A stretch of DNA of 39,098 nt, from the NCBI GenBank assembly GCA_000434215.1, contig HF999723.1, forward strand, positions 1 through 39,098, given 5' to 3'. The translations under genes were made by a program, and so were the position numbers. Positions 25,968-36,580 of this stretch are shown in pieces. Within the stretch, counting starts at the first letter, position 1; each line of letters opens with the position of its first letter. This DNA comes from Bacteroides sp. CAG:144. GTDB taxonomy: Bacteria > Bacteroidota > Bacteroidia > Bacteroidales > UBA11471. The notes beneath the pieces are model-generated. The model was not told where the DNA came from. It saw nothing but the letters and a program-made list of their open reading frames with translations, and searched no databases.

Positions 25968-28433
25968 ATGACCTATCCTCAAAATTTTGAAGAGAAAATC
26001 GGATTTGACAAAATACGCGGTCTCATCTGCGATCGATGTTTGAGTACGTTGGGTAGCGAACGTGTCGCCGGTATGCAATTCCAGACATCGTTCGATACCA
26101 TCGACCGCTTACTACACGAAACCGAGGAATTTACCCATATATTACAAACCGAAGATAATTTCCCGGCCGATTACTTCTTCGATATACGATCTTCGTTACA
26201 ACGCATTCGCATAGAGGGGACTTTTCTCGATGAAACGGAACTTTTCAACCTGAGACGTTCTTTGGAAACGATACGCCATATCGTAGGATTTTTCATCAAT
26301 GAAGAAGAAAGTCCTTATCCTCATCTGCAAGCACTGGCCGGAAATGTCGTCGTATTTCCGCAATTACTTTCCCGTATAGACCAAATCATCGACAAGTTCG
26401 GACACGTCAAAGATAACGCCTCGACCGAATTGTCTCAAATACGCAGGGAACTGAACCGTACCCTTTCAAGTATTTCCCGCAGTTTGAACATGATCTTGCG
26501 TAATGCCCAAAGCGAAGGTATTGTCGACAAAGAAGTTTCACCCACTTTACGAGAAGGACGACTGGTCATTCCCGTCATACCGGCCTATAAGCGGAGAATA
26601 AAAGGTATCGTACATGACGAGTCGGCCAGCGGGAAAACCGTATATATAGAACCGGCAGAAGTAGTCGAAGCCAATAACCGAATAAGAGAACTCGAAGGGG
26701 AAGAACGCCGTGAAATCATACGCATACTTACTCTCTTTACCGATGAACTACGGCCTCATTTAGCAGAAATCGCCCATTCCTACGAATTCCTTGCCGACAT
26801 AGATTTCATACGAGCCAAAGCACTGTTTGCCATCGAGATAAACGCTTTACTTCCACACTTCGAGAATTGCAGGCAAATCGAATGGTATCATGCCATTCAC
26901 CCGTTGCTTTTCCTCTCTCTCAAAAAACAAAACAAACAAGTCGTCCCGTTAGACATAGCCCTTACTCCCCAACAACGCATATTGCTCATTTCCGGGCCGA
27001 ACGCAGGCGGGAAATCGGTTTGTCTCAAAACAACAGGACTATTGCAATATATGCTGCAATGCGGATTGCTCATACCGGTATACGAAAATTCCCATACAGG
27101 AATCTTTGACCACATCTTCATCGATATAGGCGACGAACAATCAATAGAGAACGACCTCAGTACTTACAGTTCCCACTTGACGAACATGAAGTTTTTCGTC
27201 AAGAATTGCAATGAAAGTTCTCTCTTGCTCATCGATGAATTCGGCGGAGGTACCGAACCGCAAATCGGCGGTGCCATCGCAGAAGTACTTCTCGACCGTT
27301 TCAATCGGAAAAAGGCATTCGGTGTCATAACCACACACTACCAAAACCTGAAACAGTTTGCAGAGGACACGCAAGGTATCGTCAACGGCGCCATGCTCTA
27401 CGACCGCCACATGATGCAACCCCTCTTCAAATTATCTATCGGCAACCCGGGCAGTTCATTCGCCATAGAAATAGCCCGTAAAATAGGATTGCCCGAAGAT
27501 GTCATTGCCGATGCTTCGGAAAAAGTAGGCTCGGATTACATCGATATGGACAAATACCTGCAAGACATCGTTCGGGACAAACGGTATTGGGAAAACAAAC
27601 GCCAAAATATACGACACCGAGAAAAACAGCTCGAAGAAATCACGCAGAGGTATGCCGATAATCTGCAAGAAATAGAAAAAGAGCGGAAACGTATTCTGAA
27701 AGAAGCCAAACAAAAAGCGGAACAACTTATCGCCGAATCAAACGCCCGCATCGAAAATACCATTCGTACCATCAAAGAGGCAGAGGCCGAGAAAGAAAAA
27801 ACGAAGATGGCTCGTCAAGAACTCCATTCTTTCAAAAAAGGATTGCAGAAGAACGACGAAAACGACGATACCATATCAAGAAAAATCGCAAAAATCAAGG
27901 CGAAAGAAGAGAAAAAGAACCACTCGAAAAAAGAAGCTGATGCCGAAACGTCCAAAACAACGACCATTTCGGTGGGTGATGCCGTATGTCTTAAAGGCCA
28001 AACGACTGTGGGAGAAATCTCGGCGATACAAGGGAACAAAGCAACTGTCATATTCGGCCACATAAAATCTTCGGTACACATCGAACGTCTCGAAAAAGTG
28101 AGCCGAAACCGACTAAAACGCGAACAAGCCATAAAAGCGACATTTGTAAGCGAAGATACCACCAACAGCATGAGAGAAAAAAGTCTCCACTTCCACCGGG
28201 AAATAGATATTCGTGGTTTCAGAGCCGATGAAGCTCTGCAAGCCCTCGTTTATTTTATCGACGATGCTATTCAAGTCGGAGCCGAACAAGTGCGTATTCT
28301 GCACGGAACAGGCACGGGAGCTTTGCGTCAAACGGTCAGAGAATATCTCAAAGGGGTTACAGGAATAAGGTCTTTTCACGATGAACACGTACAATTCGGC
28401 GGTGCCGGCATTACGGTCGTAGAGCTGGAATGA
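25968..28433 (+). CDS. mutS2: MutS2-type endonuclease with Smr domain
   Basis: DNA-structure-specific ATPase/nuclease of the MutS2 family, 821 residues; relatives suppress recombination or rescue collided ribosomes. It lacks the mismatch-reading domains of MutS. Order: helical lever/clamp region (1-300), ATPase with Walker A GPNAGGKS at 343-350 and Walker B LLLIDEFGGGTEP near 421-433, a long charged coiled coil (about 520-660), a KOW-like segment (SVGDAVCLKGQTTVGEI) and the C-terminal Smr domain with IDIRGFRADEAL and the HGTGTGAL loop. The Smr motif here begins DIRG in place of the usual DLRG. Not in an operon with neighbours: own promoter upstream and a 133-nt gap with the dxs promoter downstream. 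Confidence 0.95.
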   Translation: MTYPQNFEEKIGFDKIRGLICDRCLSTLGSERVAGMQFQTSFDTIDRLLHETEEFTHILQTEDNFPADYFFDIRSSLQRIRIEGTFLDETELFNLRRSLETIRHIVGFFINEEESPYPHLQALAGNVVVFPQLLSRIDQIIDKFGHVKDNASTELSQIRRELNRTLSSISRSLNMILRNAQSEGIVDKEVSPTLREGRLVIPVIPAYKRRIKGIVHDESASGKTVYIEPAEVVEANNRIRELEGEERREIIRILTLFTDELRPHLAEIAHSYEFLADIDFIRAKALFAIEINALLPHFENCRQIEWYHAIHPLLFLSLKKQNKQVVPLDIALTPQQRILLISGPNAGGKSVCLKTTGLLQYMLQCGLLIPVYENSHTGIFDHIFIDIGDEQSIENDLSTYSSHLTNMKFFVKNCNESSLLLIDEFGGGTEPQIGGAIAEVLLDRFNRKKAFGVITTHYQNLKQFAEDTQGIVNGAMLYDRHMMQPLFKLSIGNPGSSFAIEIARKIGLPEDVIADASEKVGSDYIDMDKYLQDIVRDKRYWENKRQNIRHREKQLEEITQRYADNLQEIEKERKRILKEAKQKAEQLIAESNARIENTIRTIKEAEAEKEKTKMARQELHSFKKGLQKNDENDDTISRKIAKIKAKEEKKNHSKKEADAETSKTTTISVGDAVCLKGQTTVGEISAIQGNKATVIFGHIKSSVHIERLEKVSRNRLKREQAIKATFVSEDTTNSMREKSLHFHREIDIRGFRADEALQALVYFIDDAIQVGAEQVRILHGTGTGALRQTVREYLKGVTGIRSFHDEHVQFGGAGITVVELE

Positions 28434-28540
28434 TCTTTTTTAAAGGTATCGAGCTTATCATATATTCCACTTTATCGTTAAGAAAAAATCGGGTTAACCA
28501 CAATTCGTGCGGATAGATTTACTATTTTAGAAGAAAAGCG

Positions 28541-28548
28541 TATCTTTG
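28541..28548 (+). promoter_or_regulatory. dxs promoter -7 element (TATCTTTG)
   Basis: Perfect match to TAnnTTTG, 18 nt upstream of the ATG at 28567, with a TTTA at 28518-28521 about 19-20 nt further upstream as a partial -33 box. It overlaps the alternative TTG start at 28546 and so rules it out. Confidence 0.7.
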
Positions 28549-28566
28549 CGTGTTTATCATACCGAA

Positions 28567-30456
28567 ATGACAGCAGAAAAAAAAACGATACTCTCCGACA
28601 TATATAATCCCGATGATCTGCGAAAGCTCTCCCTCGACCAGCTTCCCCAGATATGCAGCGAACTACGCCAATTCATTATCGATGCGCTTTCTCAAAACCC
28701 GGGACATTTTGCTTCAAGTTTAGGGACAATAGAGCTTACCGTAGCTTTACACTATGCACTGAATACGCCATACGACCGTATCGTATGGGACGTAGGACAT
28801 CAGGCTTATGCCCATAAAATACTGACAGAACGAAGGGACCGGTTTGTGACCAATCGAAAGTTGGGTGGACTAAGCGGTTTCCCTACACCGTTAGAAAGCC
28901 CATACGACACATTCGTTGCTGGACATGCCTCCAATTCGATATCGGCAGCATTGGGTATGTCGGTCGCTGCCAACCTGAAAAACGAAAAAGACCGTAAGGT
29001 CGTCGCTGTGATAGGCGATGCCGCTATTGCGGGAGGATTGGCTTTTGAAGGATTGAATAATGCATCGACTAACCCTAATAACCTGTTGATTATCCTCAAC
29101 GATAACAACATGGCTATCGACAACAATGTCGGAGCTTTCCATCATTATTTGTCTCGTATCAACACCTTGCCCTTTTACAACGACATGCGGTACAAACTTT
29201 ACCGTCTGTTGGTAAAAATGCGTCTCGTCTCCGAACAACAGAAAGGTGCCATACTCCGTTTCAACAATAGTCTGAAAGCTTTGATATCGAGGCATCAGAA
29301 TATATTTGAAGGACTGAATATCCGATATTTCGGCCCGATAGACGGACATGATGTAAAACATCTGGTCAGAGTTCTGAATAATATAAAAGATATGTCCGGA
29401 CCCAAAATCCTGCATGTCAAAACGGTTAAGGGAAAGGGATTTGCTCCGGCCGAAAAAAATGCTGTCGTATGGCATGCTCCGGGACGGTTCAATAAAGAAA
29501 CCGGTGAGCGTCAAAAAAATGAGACAGAGAATTTGCCGCCTCTTTTTCAAGATGTTTTCGGCCATACATTGGTCGAACTAGCCGAGAAAAACGACAAAAT
29601 AGTAGGCATCACACCCGCCATGCCAACTGGTTGTTCCATGAACTATATGATAGAACGATTTCCGCATCGGGCTTTCGACGTAGGGATCGCCGAAGAACAC
29701 GCCGTAACTTTTTCGGGAGGATTGGCCAAAGAGGGTCTCATACCCTTTTGCAATATCTATTCATCGTTTATGCAACGGGCTTTCGACGAAGTTATACATG
29801 ACGTCGCCATACAAAACCTGCCGGTCGTCTTTTGTCTCGACAGAGCCGGGCTTGTGGGTGAAGACGGCATGACACATCACGGCGCGTTCGATCTTGCATA
29901 TATGCGCTGTATTCCCAATATGACCATAGCCTCGCCAATCGACGAGCATTACCTGCGCCATCTTATGTTTACAGCACAATCGGCAGGCCGCTGTTTTACA
30001 ATACGTTATCCGAGAGGACGAGGTTCAGTGATAAACTGGTGTTGTCCCATGCAACAAATCGAAATAGGTAAAGGCCGACAGCTCTCGGAGGGAAGTGATA
30101 TAGCTGTTTTATCTATCGGCCCCATAGGGAAAATGGTGCAAAAGGCTATCAAGTCGGTGAAAACAGAAGGTGTATCCGTCGCTCATTACGATATGATTTT
30201 TCTGAAACCTATCGATACGGAAATACTTCATCGCGTAGGGCAGCAATTCAAACGTATCATTACCGTAGAAGACGGGACGATAGAAGGAGGATTAGGAAGT
30301 GCCGTTATGGAATTTATGGCAGAAAACAATTATACCCCTCAAATCAAACGCATAGGCATTCCCGACCGTTTTATCGAACAAGGCAGTATATCGGAACTGT
30401 ATACGCTATGCGGAATGGACGAAGCAAGCATCGTAAAAATGCTTCTTGATAAATGA
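28567..30456 (+). CDS. dxs: 1-deoxy-D-xylulose-5-phosphate synthase
   Basis: Thiamine-diphosphate enzyme that joins pyruvate and glyceraldehyde 3-phosphate, the first step of the MEP isoprenoid route and a source of thiamine and pyridoxal precursors; 629 residues. ThDP motif GDAAIAGG from 150 to NDNNMAI at 178-184, substrate/proton-relay region [13 protein letters not shown] with E376/E377, and [18 protein letters not shown] (seen as [15 protein letters not shown]) in the pyrimidine domain. The ATG at 28567 is used because the upstream TTG at 28546 lies in the -7 element. Followed after 52 nt by trkA, likely in one transcript, a common Bacteroidetes arrangement. Confidence 0.96.
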   Translation: MTAEKKTILSDIYNPDDLRKLSLDQLPQICSELRQFIIDALSQNPGHFASSLGTIELTVALHYALNTPYDRIVWDVGHQAYAHKILTERRDRFVTNRKLGGLSGFPTPLESPYDTFVAGHASNSISAALGMSVAANLKNEKDRKVVAVIGDAAIAGGLAFEGLNNASTNPNNLLIILNDNNMAIDNNVGAFHHYLSRINTLPFYNDMRYKLYRLLVKMRLVSEQQKGAILRFNNSLKALISRHQNIFEGLNIRYFGPIDGHDVKHLVRVLNNIKDMSGPKILHVKTVKGKGFAPAEKNAVVWHAPGRFNKETGERQKNETENLPPLFQDVFGHTLVELAEKNDKIVGITPAMPTGCSMNYMIERFPHRAFDVGIAEEHAVTFSGGLAKEGLIPFCNIYSSFMQRAFDEVIHDVAIQNLPVVFCLDRAGLVGEDGMTHHGAFDLAYMRCIPNMTIASPIDEHYLRHLMFTAQSAGRCFTIRYPRGRGSVINWCCPMQQIEIGKGRQLSEGSDIAVLSIGPIGKMVQKAIKSVKTEGVSVAHYDMIFLKPIDTEILHRVGQQFKRIITVEDGTIEGGLGSAVMEFMAENNYTPQIKRIGIPDRFIEQGSISELYTLCGMDEASIVKMLLDK

Positions 30457-30508
30457 TAATCAAAATGAACTTCGGGAACAATTTGTTTCATTCGATATAC
30501 GCAGAACA

Positions 30509-31843
30509 ATGAAAATCATTATTGCAGGAGCAGGAGAAGTTGGTACCCATCTGGCCAAATTACTATCGAAAGAGAATCTGGACATCGTACTGATCGATAC
30601 AGATATAGAAAAATTGCGCTGGCTCGACTTGAACTACAATCTTATGACGATCGCCGGCTCTCCTACTTCCCTCAAAATTTTGAAACAGGCTGGCATAAAC
30701 GAAGCCGATCTATTCATTGCCGTCATGCCTTTTGAGACCCGCAATATCGTTGCTTGTCAATTCGCAAAAAAACTCGGTACTAGAAAAACCGTTGCGCGAG
30801 TTGACAATTATGAATATATGTTACCCGAAAACAAAGCATACTTCAAAGAAACAGGTGTCGATGAACTGATATATCCCGAAATGCTTGCAGCCGAGGAAAT
30901 CGTTACGGCCCTAAGTCATAACTGGGTACGCAACTGGTTCGAACTTTGTAATGGAGAACTTATCCTTATCGGAGCAAAAATAAGGGAAAATGCCAAAATA
31001 TTGAATCAAAAACTTTCGGAACTGAATAAATTCCATCTGCTTTATCACATAGCCGCCATCAAAAGAAAAGACAGAACGATCATACCCCGAGGTTCGGACG
31101 AAATACAAGTCGGCGATATTGTCTATTTCACCACAACTCCCGGCCATATTCAAGACATACAACAGCTTACCGGGAAAAAAGAAATCGATGTCCATAAAGT
31201 CGTTATCATGGGAGGAAGCCGTATTGCCATACGGTTGGCTCATATACTGCCCGAATCCATGAAAATGAAAATCATTGAAATCGACAAAGAAAAATGTTAT
31301 AAATTGGCCAACACCATACCCGAAATCACTATTATCAACGGTGACGGCCGCGACACGGAATTTCTTAAAGAAGAAGGCATCAAAGACACCGACGCATTTG
31401 TTGCATTGACCGACAGTGCCGAAACCAATATTCTGGCATGTCTCTCGGCTAAACGTTTCGGGGCTGTCAAAACAGTTGCCGAGGTGGAGAACCTTTCTCT
31501 TATTCCCACAGCCGAAAGACTCGACATCGGGTCTATTATCAATAAAAAATTACTTACAGCCAGCCGCATTTTCCAACTGTTGCTCGACGAAGACTCTTCC
31601 AATGTCAAATGTTTGGCTATGTCCGATGCCGAAGTAGCAGAACTCATCGTCAAAGAAGACGCGCCGATAACTCATAAGCCCATCAAAGATCTCAAACTTC
31701 CACGAGACATTACTTTGGGTGGACTCATTCGAGATGGTAAAGCCATGATCGTAAACGGCAACACACAGATACAAGCCAACGACCACGTTATGGTCTTTTG
31801 TTTAGATACTGTAATCCATAAATTAGGAAAACTGTTCGGGTAA
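30509..31843 (+). CDS. trkA: Trk potassium uptake regulator TrkA
   Basis: Peripheral cytoplasmic NAD(H)-binding ring protein that gates the TrkH channel; 444 residues with two RCK modules. The first begins MKIIIAGAGEVGTHLAKLL with the Rossmann GxGxxG at 7-12 and an acidic end LIDTD; the second begins VVIMGGSRIAIRLA near 232-242. Each is followed by a TrkA-C segment, the last near RDITLGGLIRDGKA. The frame is open from 30446, overlapping dxs, but the ATG at 30509 starts exactly at the family N-terminus. Five nt before trkH. Confidence 0.93.
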   Translation: MKIIIAGAGEVGTHLAKLLSKENLDIVLIDTDIEKLRWLDLNYNLMTIAGSPTSLKILKQAGINEADLFIAVMPFETRNIVACQFAKKLGTRKTVARVDNYEYMLPENKAYFKETGVDELIYPEMLAAEEIVTALSHNWVRNWFELCNGELILIGAKIRENAKILNQKLSELNKFHLLYHIAAIKRKDRTIIPRGSDEIQVGDIVYFTTTPGHIQDIQQLTGKKEIDVHKVVIMGGSRIAIRLAHILPESMKMKIIEIDKEKCYKLANTIPEITIINGDGRDTEFLKEEGIKDTDAFVALTDSAETNILACLSAKRFGAVKTVAEVENLSLIPTAERLDIGSIINKKLLTASRIFQLLLDEDSSNVKCLAMSDAEVAELIVKEDAPITHKPIKDLKLPRDITLGGLIRDGKAMIVNGNTQIQANDHVMVFCLDTVIHKLGKLFG

Positions 31844-31848
31844 ACATC

Positions 31849-33312
31849 ATGGCAGAAATCAATTACCGCATCATTCTCAAGATCATCGGCGTGTTGTTAT
31901 GGTTAGAAGCCGCGTCGATGCTCATGCCTTTGGGAATATCAATTTATTATGGAGAAAACGATACGACAGCATTTCTTATAACGATAGGAATAGCCGCCGT
32001 CATAGGAAGTATACTCTTTTTCCAATATCCCAATACCGAACGCAAAACATTAGGAAAACGAGACGGAATCATGGTTGTTTCCTTATGCTGGATATGTTTC
32101 TCCCTATTGGGCTCTCTGCCTTTTATTTTATCCGGGGCTGTCGATAATATGGCCGAAGCGTTTTTTGAAACAGTATCCGGTGTTACAGGAACGGGGGCCA
32201 GCATAATAACCGACGTCGAAAAACTACCTCATGGAATTCTTTTGTGGCGCAGTCTTATACAATGGTTGGGTGGATTAGGAATCATTCTTCTTACACTGGC
32301 CATTTTACCTCTGATAAACAGCGGTGGCAGTATGCAATTATTCAATGCCGAAACGACAGGCATCATGAACGATAAATTAGGTCCCCGCATAGGACAGACC
32401 GCCAAACTTTTATGGACAACTTATTTGGGGCTTACCATCGTACTGATTATCCTTTTGAAGCTTGGCCCCATGAATCTTTTCGATGCCGTATGCCACGCCT
32501 TCACCACAGCCGCCACAGGTGGATTTTCTACCAAAAACGACAGCATCGCATATTGGAATTCGGCATATACCGAATATGTTATCACGATTTTCATGCTTAT
32601 CTCCGGTATCAATTATGCGCTTGTATATCGGGCTATACGAGGAGAAATAAAAAAGACTTTCGGTAATGAAGAGGTAAAATGGTATTTGACGATTGTCGTC
32701 CTATTTACAATTCTCATCGTCATCGGACTCTTTTTCAATGGCGTATATGAAAGATTAGGCTTAGAAGCAACTATACGGGCGTCTCTATTCCAAGTTTCGT
32801 CTATCATCACTTCAACTGGATTCATATCGGCCGACTATGTCTCTTGGGGCCCGTTCTTTTGCATTCTCATCTGCTTACTGATGTTCTGCGGCGGTTGTGC
32901 CGGTTCGACCAGCGGTGGCGCAAAAGTCATTCGCATCGTCGTTTTGCTCAAAAACACCATATACGAATTTTACCGACAAGTACACCCGAATACCATCGTT
33001 CCGGTACGCATAAACCAGCAAGCCATTTCGCACGAAATCATCACCAAAATACTGGCTTTTTTATTCACTTATGCTATAATCGTCATTATCGGCGCTTTGA
33101 CTTTGGCAACCATGGGATTAACTATTGATGAAGCATTCGGATGTTCTTTGTCCTGTATAGGAAATATCGGTACCGGATTAGGCCGGACATTATATTCGTT
33201 TGCAATCATTCCTGATGCCGGCAAATGGCTACTCTCCTTTATCATGTTGATAGGTCGTCTGGAAATTTTTACCATACTGATTCTTTTTACCTCTTATTTC
33301 TGGAAAAAATAA
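31849..33312 (+). CDS. trkH: Trk potassium transporter TrkH
   Basis: Channel-like K+ uptake subunit, 487 residues with four M1-P-M2 repeats. The four selectivity-filter loops are seen as SGVTGTGASI, TTAATGGFST, ITSTGFISAD and IGNIGTGLG, each with the key Gly. Works with the TrkA ring encoded 5 nt upstream. The N-terminal region with LLWLEAASMLMPLGISIYY is usual for the TrkH branch rather than KtrB. An 87-nt gap with its own promoter separates it from ftsK. Confidence 0.94.
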   Translation: MAEINYRIILKIIGVLLWLEAASMLMPLGISIYYGENDTTAFLITIGIAAVIGSILFFQYPNTERKTLGKRDGIMVVSLCWICFSLLGSLPFILSGAVDNMAEAFFETVSGVTGTGASIITDVEKLPHGILLWRSLIQWLGGLGIILLTLAILPLINSGGSMQLFNAETTGIMNDKLGPRIGQTAKLLWTTYLGLTIVLIILLKLGPMNLFDAVCHAFTTAATGGFSTKNDSIAYWNSAYTEYVITIFMLISGINYALVYRAIRGEIKKTFGNEEVKWYLTIVVLFTILIVIGLFFNGVYERLGLEATIRASLFQVSSIITSTGFISADYVSWGPFFCILICLLMFCGGCAGSTSGGAKVIRIVVLLKNTIYEFYRQVHPNTIVPVRINQQAISHEIITKILAFLFTYAIIVIIGALTLATMGLTIDEAFGCSLSCIGNIGTGLGRTLYSFAIIPDAGKWLLSFIMLIGRLEIFTILILFTSYFWKK

Positions 33313-33367
33313 GAGGGTGCGAATCAATATTCTTCGATAAAACCGCAAGCCATCTGTTGAAAATTAT

Positions 33368-33375
33368 TATTTTTG
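33368..33375 (+). promoter_or_regulatory. ftsK promoter -7 element (TATTTTTG)
   Basis: Perfect TAnnTTTG match 24 nt upstream of the ftsK ATG at 33400. No good -33 TTG at the usual distance. Confidence 0.55.
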
Positions 33376-33399
33376 TAAGAAGATTTAACCCGCTGAAAT

Positions 33400-35928
33400 A
33401 TGGCAACGAAAAAGAATGAAAAAAATATTTCAAAAAAAGATATTTCTAATACCTCGGCAAAAGAGACGTTCCGCAACAAAGTCATCCGCTTATTACGGGA
33501 TGAACGGACTCGTTTTGTTGGAGGTCTTATATTGCTCTTTTTTTCCATATTTCTGACAATTTCTTTTATTTCATTCTTTTTCGACGGAGCCGCCGATCAA
33601 AGCATTATCGATCATCAATCGACAAAAGAAATAAACCGTATCGGAAACGGCATACAAAATTGGGCCGGCTCTCAAGGTGCAATCTGTGCCGACTTTTTTA
33701 TAAACCGATGGATCGGTATATCGGCATTCTTTATTGCTATCTTTTTAGCACGATTGGGATTGAAACTGATGAATGTCATTACCATGTCGATAAGCCGCTC
33801 ACTGGCCTATACTTGTGCGTTGATCATTATTTGCTCCCTAACTTTTGGATTCTTCTTCAAACATGTATATGAAGATTCTTATCTCTTTTTAGGGGGATAT
33901 CACGGTTACTATGCAACGCTATGGCTCGAAGCAAAAATCGGTTGGCCGGGGACTTTACTCGTTATTCTCTCCGGTATTCTATTGCTACTTATCGCGGTCA
34001 GCCGTCGCACCATTACCGTATTGCGACATATATTCCGCATGGATTTCATTCGACGGAATAAAAAAGGAACATCTTCTGCTGAAATCGTAAGCGAAAGTTG
34101 TGTCGACCACCTTGTAAATACAGATGAACGCAATGGAAATGATATAAAAGAAACGATTCCAAGTGGTGTAAATACAACTCCCGAAGAGATAGCCATGCCC
34201 GAAGAATATACAAAGCTAGATAAAGATCTTGTCGATGAGTCAGAAATATATACCGAAAAAATCGAAGACGAAACGCCCGATTTTACTTCCGAAGAAACGG
34301 ATCAATTTATTGACATCGACAAAAACGATAATACCGACAATGATAAAGAGAATCATGAACCCGATTTCATTATCGAACAAGGAATAGAAGAAGATGAGGC
34401 AAAACAACAAAACGAACTCGATGAATATGACCCTACTCTCGACCTTTCGTACTACAAGGCACCAACATTCGACCTGTTGAGAGAAGACAAGTCCAACAAT
34501 AATACGATCGACATCAATGAGCAGGAGGCAAACAAACAACGTATCATCAACACGCTCGAAAATTACGGCATACGCATCAGCTCCATCAAAGCTACCGTAG
34601 GGCCCACCGTTACATTGTATGAAATCATTCCCGAAGCGGGTATAAAAATATCCAAAATAAAAAATCTCGAAGACGATATCGCCTTGAGCCTCGCCGCCCT
34701 CGGCATTCGTATCATCGCCCCCATTCCCGGAAAAGGAACCGTAGGTATCGAAGTTCCTAATCGAAATCCGCAAATGGTACCGATGCGACCGATCATTGCT
34801 TCACGCAAGTTTCAAGAATGCGATTACGACCTGCCTTTGGCACTGGGTAAAACCATTACCAATGAGATTTTCATGGTCGATTTGTGCAAAATGCCCCACA
34901 TACTCGTTGCCGGTGCGACCGGACAAGGAAAATCGGTAGGTCTGAATGCCATCATCACATCGCTCCTTTATAAAAAGCACCCTTCGCAATTGAAGTTCGT
35001 GATGGTAGACCCCAAAAAAGTCGAATTCAGTATTTACAGTGTCATCGAACGCCATTTCCTGGCGAAACTTCCCGATAGCGAAGAAGCCATTATCACCGAT
35101 ACGGACAAAGTAGTACAGACACTCAATTCGGTCTGTGTAGAAATGGACAATCGATATAAGTTGCTGCAAATGGCCAGAATGCGCAATATCAAAGAGTACA
35201 ATGCCAAATTCATCTCCCGCCAACTCAATCCCGAAAAAGGCCACCGTTATATGCCCTATATCGTTGTCATTGTCGACGAGTTCGGCGACCTCATTATGAC
35301 AGCCGGTAAAGAAGTGGAATTGCCTATCGCCCGAATCGCCCAGTTGGCCCGCGCGGTAGGTATACACATGATTATCGCCACCCAACGCCCATCGACGAAT
35401 ATCATCACGGGTAGTATCAAGGCCAACTTCCCGGCACGAATCGCCTTTAAAGTGGCATCGATGATCGACTCCCGAACCATTCTCGATACACCGGGTGCCA
35501 ACCAGCTGATAGGAAAAGGAGATATGCTTATTTCTTGTAACGGAGGGTTGACTCGTGTACAATGCGCTTTTGTAGACACGCCCGAAGTAGAAAATATCTG
35601 TCAATATATCGGCTCGCAACAAGCCTACCCGACCGCCTACCTGCTGCCCGAATACGTGTCGGACAACAATGGAGGCAACAACAATATGGTCGATCTCAAA
35701 GAGCGGGATCCGTTCTTTGAAGAGGCTGCCCGGCTGATCGTTGCCAACCAACAAGGTTCGACCTCTCTGATACAACGCAAATTCTCGATCGGCTATAACC
35801 GAGCCGGCCGCCTGATGGACCAACTGGAAGCGGCAGGAATCGTCGGCCCGTTTGAAGGCAGTAAGGCCCGTCAAGTACTCATTACCGATGAAATACAACT
35901 CACCCAATTGTTGAATACCCTTCGATAA
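33400..35928 (+). CDS. ftsK: DNA translocase FtsK
   Basis: Septum-anchored DNA pump that clears chromosome ends through the division site and activates dimer resolution; 842 residues. Four membrane helices (about 40-61, 103-120, 135-153, 182-201), an acidic linker (about 210-360, rich in Asp/Glu/Asn), then the motor with Walker A GATGQGKS at 505-512 and Walker B VVIVDEFGDLIM. The C-terminal 65 residues are the gamma winged helix (FSIGYNRAGRLMDQLEAAGIVG, seen as IGYNRAGRLMDQLEAAGI) that reads KOPS-type polarity sites. The Walker A Ala/Gln in place of Thr/Ser is compatible with the P-loop consensus. Followed 6 nt later by the LolA-like gene. Confidence 0.96.
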   Translation: MATKKNEKNISKKDISNTSAKETFRNKVIRLLRDERTRFVGGLILLFFSIFLTISFISFFFDGAADQSIIDHQSTKEINRIGNGIQNWAGSQGAICADFFINRWIGISAFFIAIFLARLGLKLMNVITMSISRSLAYTCALIIICSLTFGFFFKHVYEDSYLFLGGYHGYYATLWLEAKIGWPGTLLVILSGILLLLIAVSRRTITVLRHIFRMDFIRRNKKGTSSAEIVSESCVDHLVNTDERNGNDIKETIPSGVNTTPEEIAMPEEYTKLDKDLVDESEIYTEKIEDETPDFTSEETDQFIDIDKNDNTDNDKENHEPDFIIEQGIEEDEAKQQNELDEYDPTLDLSYYKAPTFDLLREDKSNNNTIDINEQEANKQRIINTLENYGIRISSIKATVGPTVTLYEIIPEAGIKISKIKNLEDDIALSLAALGIRIIAPIPGKGTVGIEVPNRNPQMVPMRPIIASRKFQECDYDLPLALGKTITNEIFMVDLCKMPHILVAGATGQGKSVGLNAIITSLLYKKHPSQLKFVMVDPKKVEFSIYSVIERHFLAKLPDSEEAIITDTDKVVQTLNSVCVEMDNRYKLLQMARMRNIKEYNAKFISRQLNPEKGHRYMPYIVVIVDEFGDLIMTAGKEVELPIARIAQLARAVGIHMIIATQRPSTNIITGSIKANFPARIAFKVASMIDSRTILDTPGANQLIGKGDMLISCNGGLTRVQCAFVDTPEVENICQYIGSQQAYPTAYLLPEYVSDNNGGNNNMVDLKERDPFFEEAARLIVANQQGSTSLIQRKFSIGYNRAGRLMDQLEAAGIVGPFEGSKARQVLITDEIQLTQLLNTLR

Positions 35929-35934
35929 TGTAAC

Positions 35935-36549
35935 ATGAAACGATTGTACATCATATTACCACTCCTGCTTTTATCGCTCCCGTGCACAACAAACGCTGAA
36001 AATAGGGCGACCCGTTTGCTCGATAAAATCGTCGCCCCAATAGAATCGGGTAAAGGAATTTCCTTAAAATTCCTGTTACAACAAAGCGACATGGAAAACG
36101 TCGAGGGTTCAATAGATATGCTGAGCGACAAGTTTGTACTGCAAGTACCCGATATGATAACATGGTTCGATGGAACAACGCAATGGACATACTTGAAATC
36201 TTCGGAGGAGGTAAATATTAGTATTCCTGAAAAAGATGAGTTGTTACAGACCAACCCTTGCCTTCTCTTGCAATCCTACAAAAAGGCTTTCGACTGCAAA
36301 TTCATCGAAAAAAAGGGCGACGTATGCGAATTATCGCTTATTCCCAAACAACACTCGGAAATAACGGAAATCGAAATTTTCGTCGATGAAAAACAAACCG
36401 CTCTCACGCATATTACCGTTATTCAGAAAGACGGACAAAAAACCGACATAGACATCATACGCTATGAGACAAATACAAACTTTCCTGCAAATCATTTTGT
36501 TTTCCAAAAAGGAATGTACCCCCACACCGAAATTATAGATTTACGCTGA
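35935..36549 (+). CDS. LolA-like periplasmic lipoprotein carrier
   Basis: A 204-residue exported protein with a signal peptide (1-21, cleavage expected after TNA) and a LolA-like pattern: amphipathic first helix ATRLLDKIV, then antiparallel strands such as SIDMLSDKFVLQVPDMITWFDGTTQWTY (seen as GSIDMLSDKFVLQVPD and WFDGTTQWTYL). The W-x-DG-x-x-x-W-x-Y segment is the family hallmark. LolA ferries lipoproteins from the inner to the outer membrane; Bacteroidetes relatives are divergent, so the cargo is inferred. The position right after ftsK matches the ftsK-lolA order known from Proteobacteria. The Cys in SLPC is not a lipobox because of the Pro before it. Confidence 0.82.
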   Translation: MKRLYIILPLLLLSLPCTTNAENRATRLLDKIVAPIESGKGISLKFLLQQSDMENVEGSIDMLSDKFVLQVPDMITWFDGTTQWTYLKSSEEVNISIPEKDELLQTNPCLLLQSYKKAFDCKFIEKKGDVCELSLIPKQHSEITEIEIFVDEKQTALTHITVIQKDGQKTDIDIIRYETNTNFPANHFVFQKGMYPHTEIIDLR

Positions 36550-36580
36550 TATAAATACTCATTAAAAATAAATACATCTT

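Noticed and set aside
34801..35907. Long minus-strand frame of 368 codons opposite the ftsK motor domain
   Set aside because: Antisense shadow of a strongly conserved coding region.
35935..36000. Lipoprotein signal in the LolA-like protein (SLPC)
   Set aside because: Pro directly before Cys does not fit a lipobox; a type I cleavage after TNA fits better.
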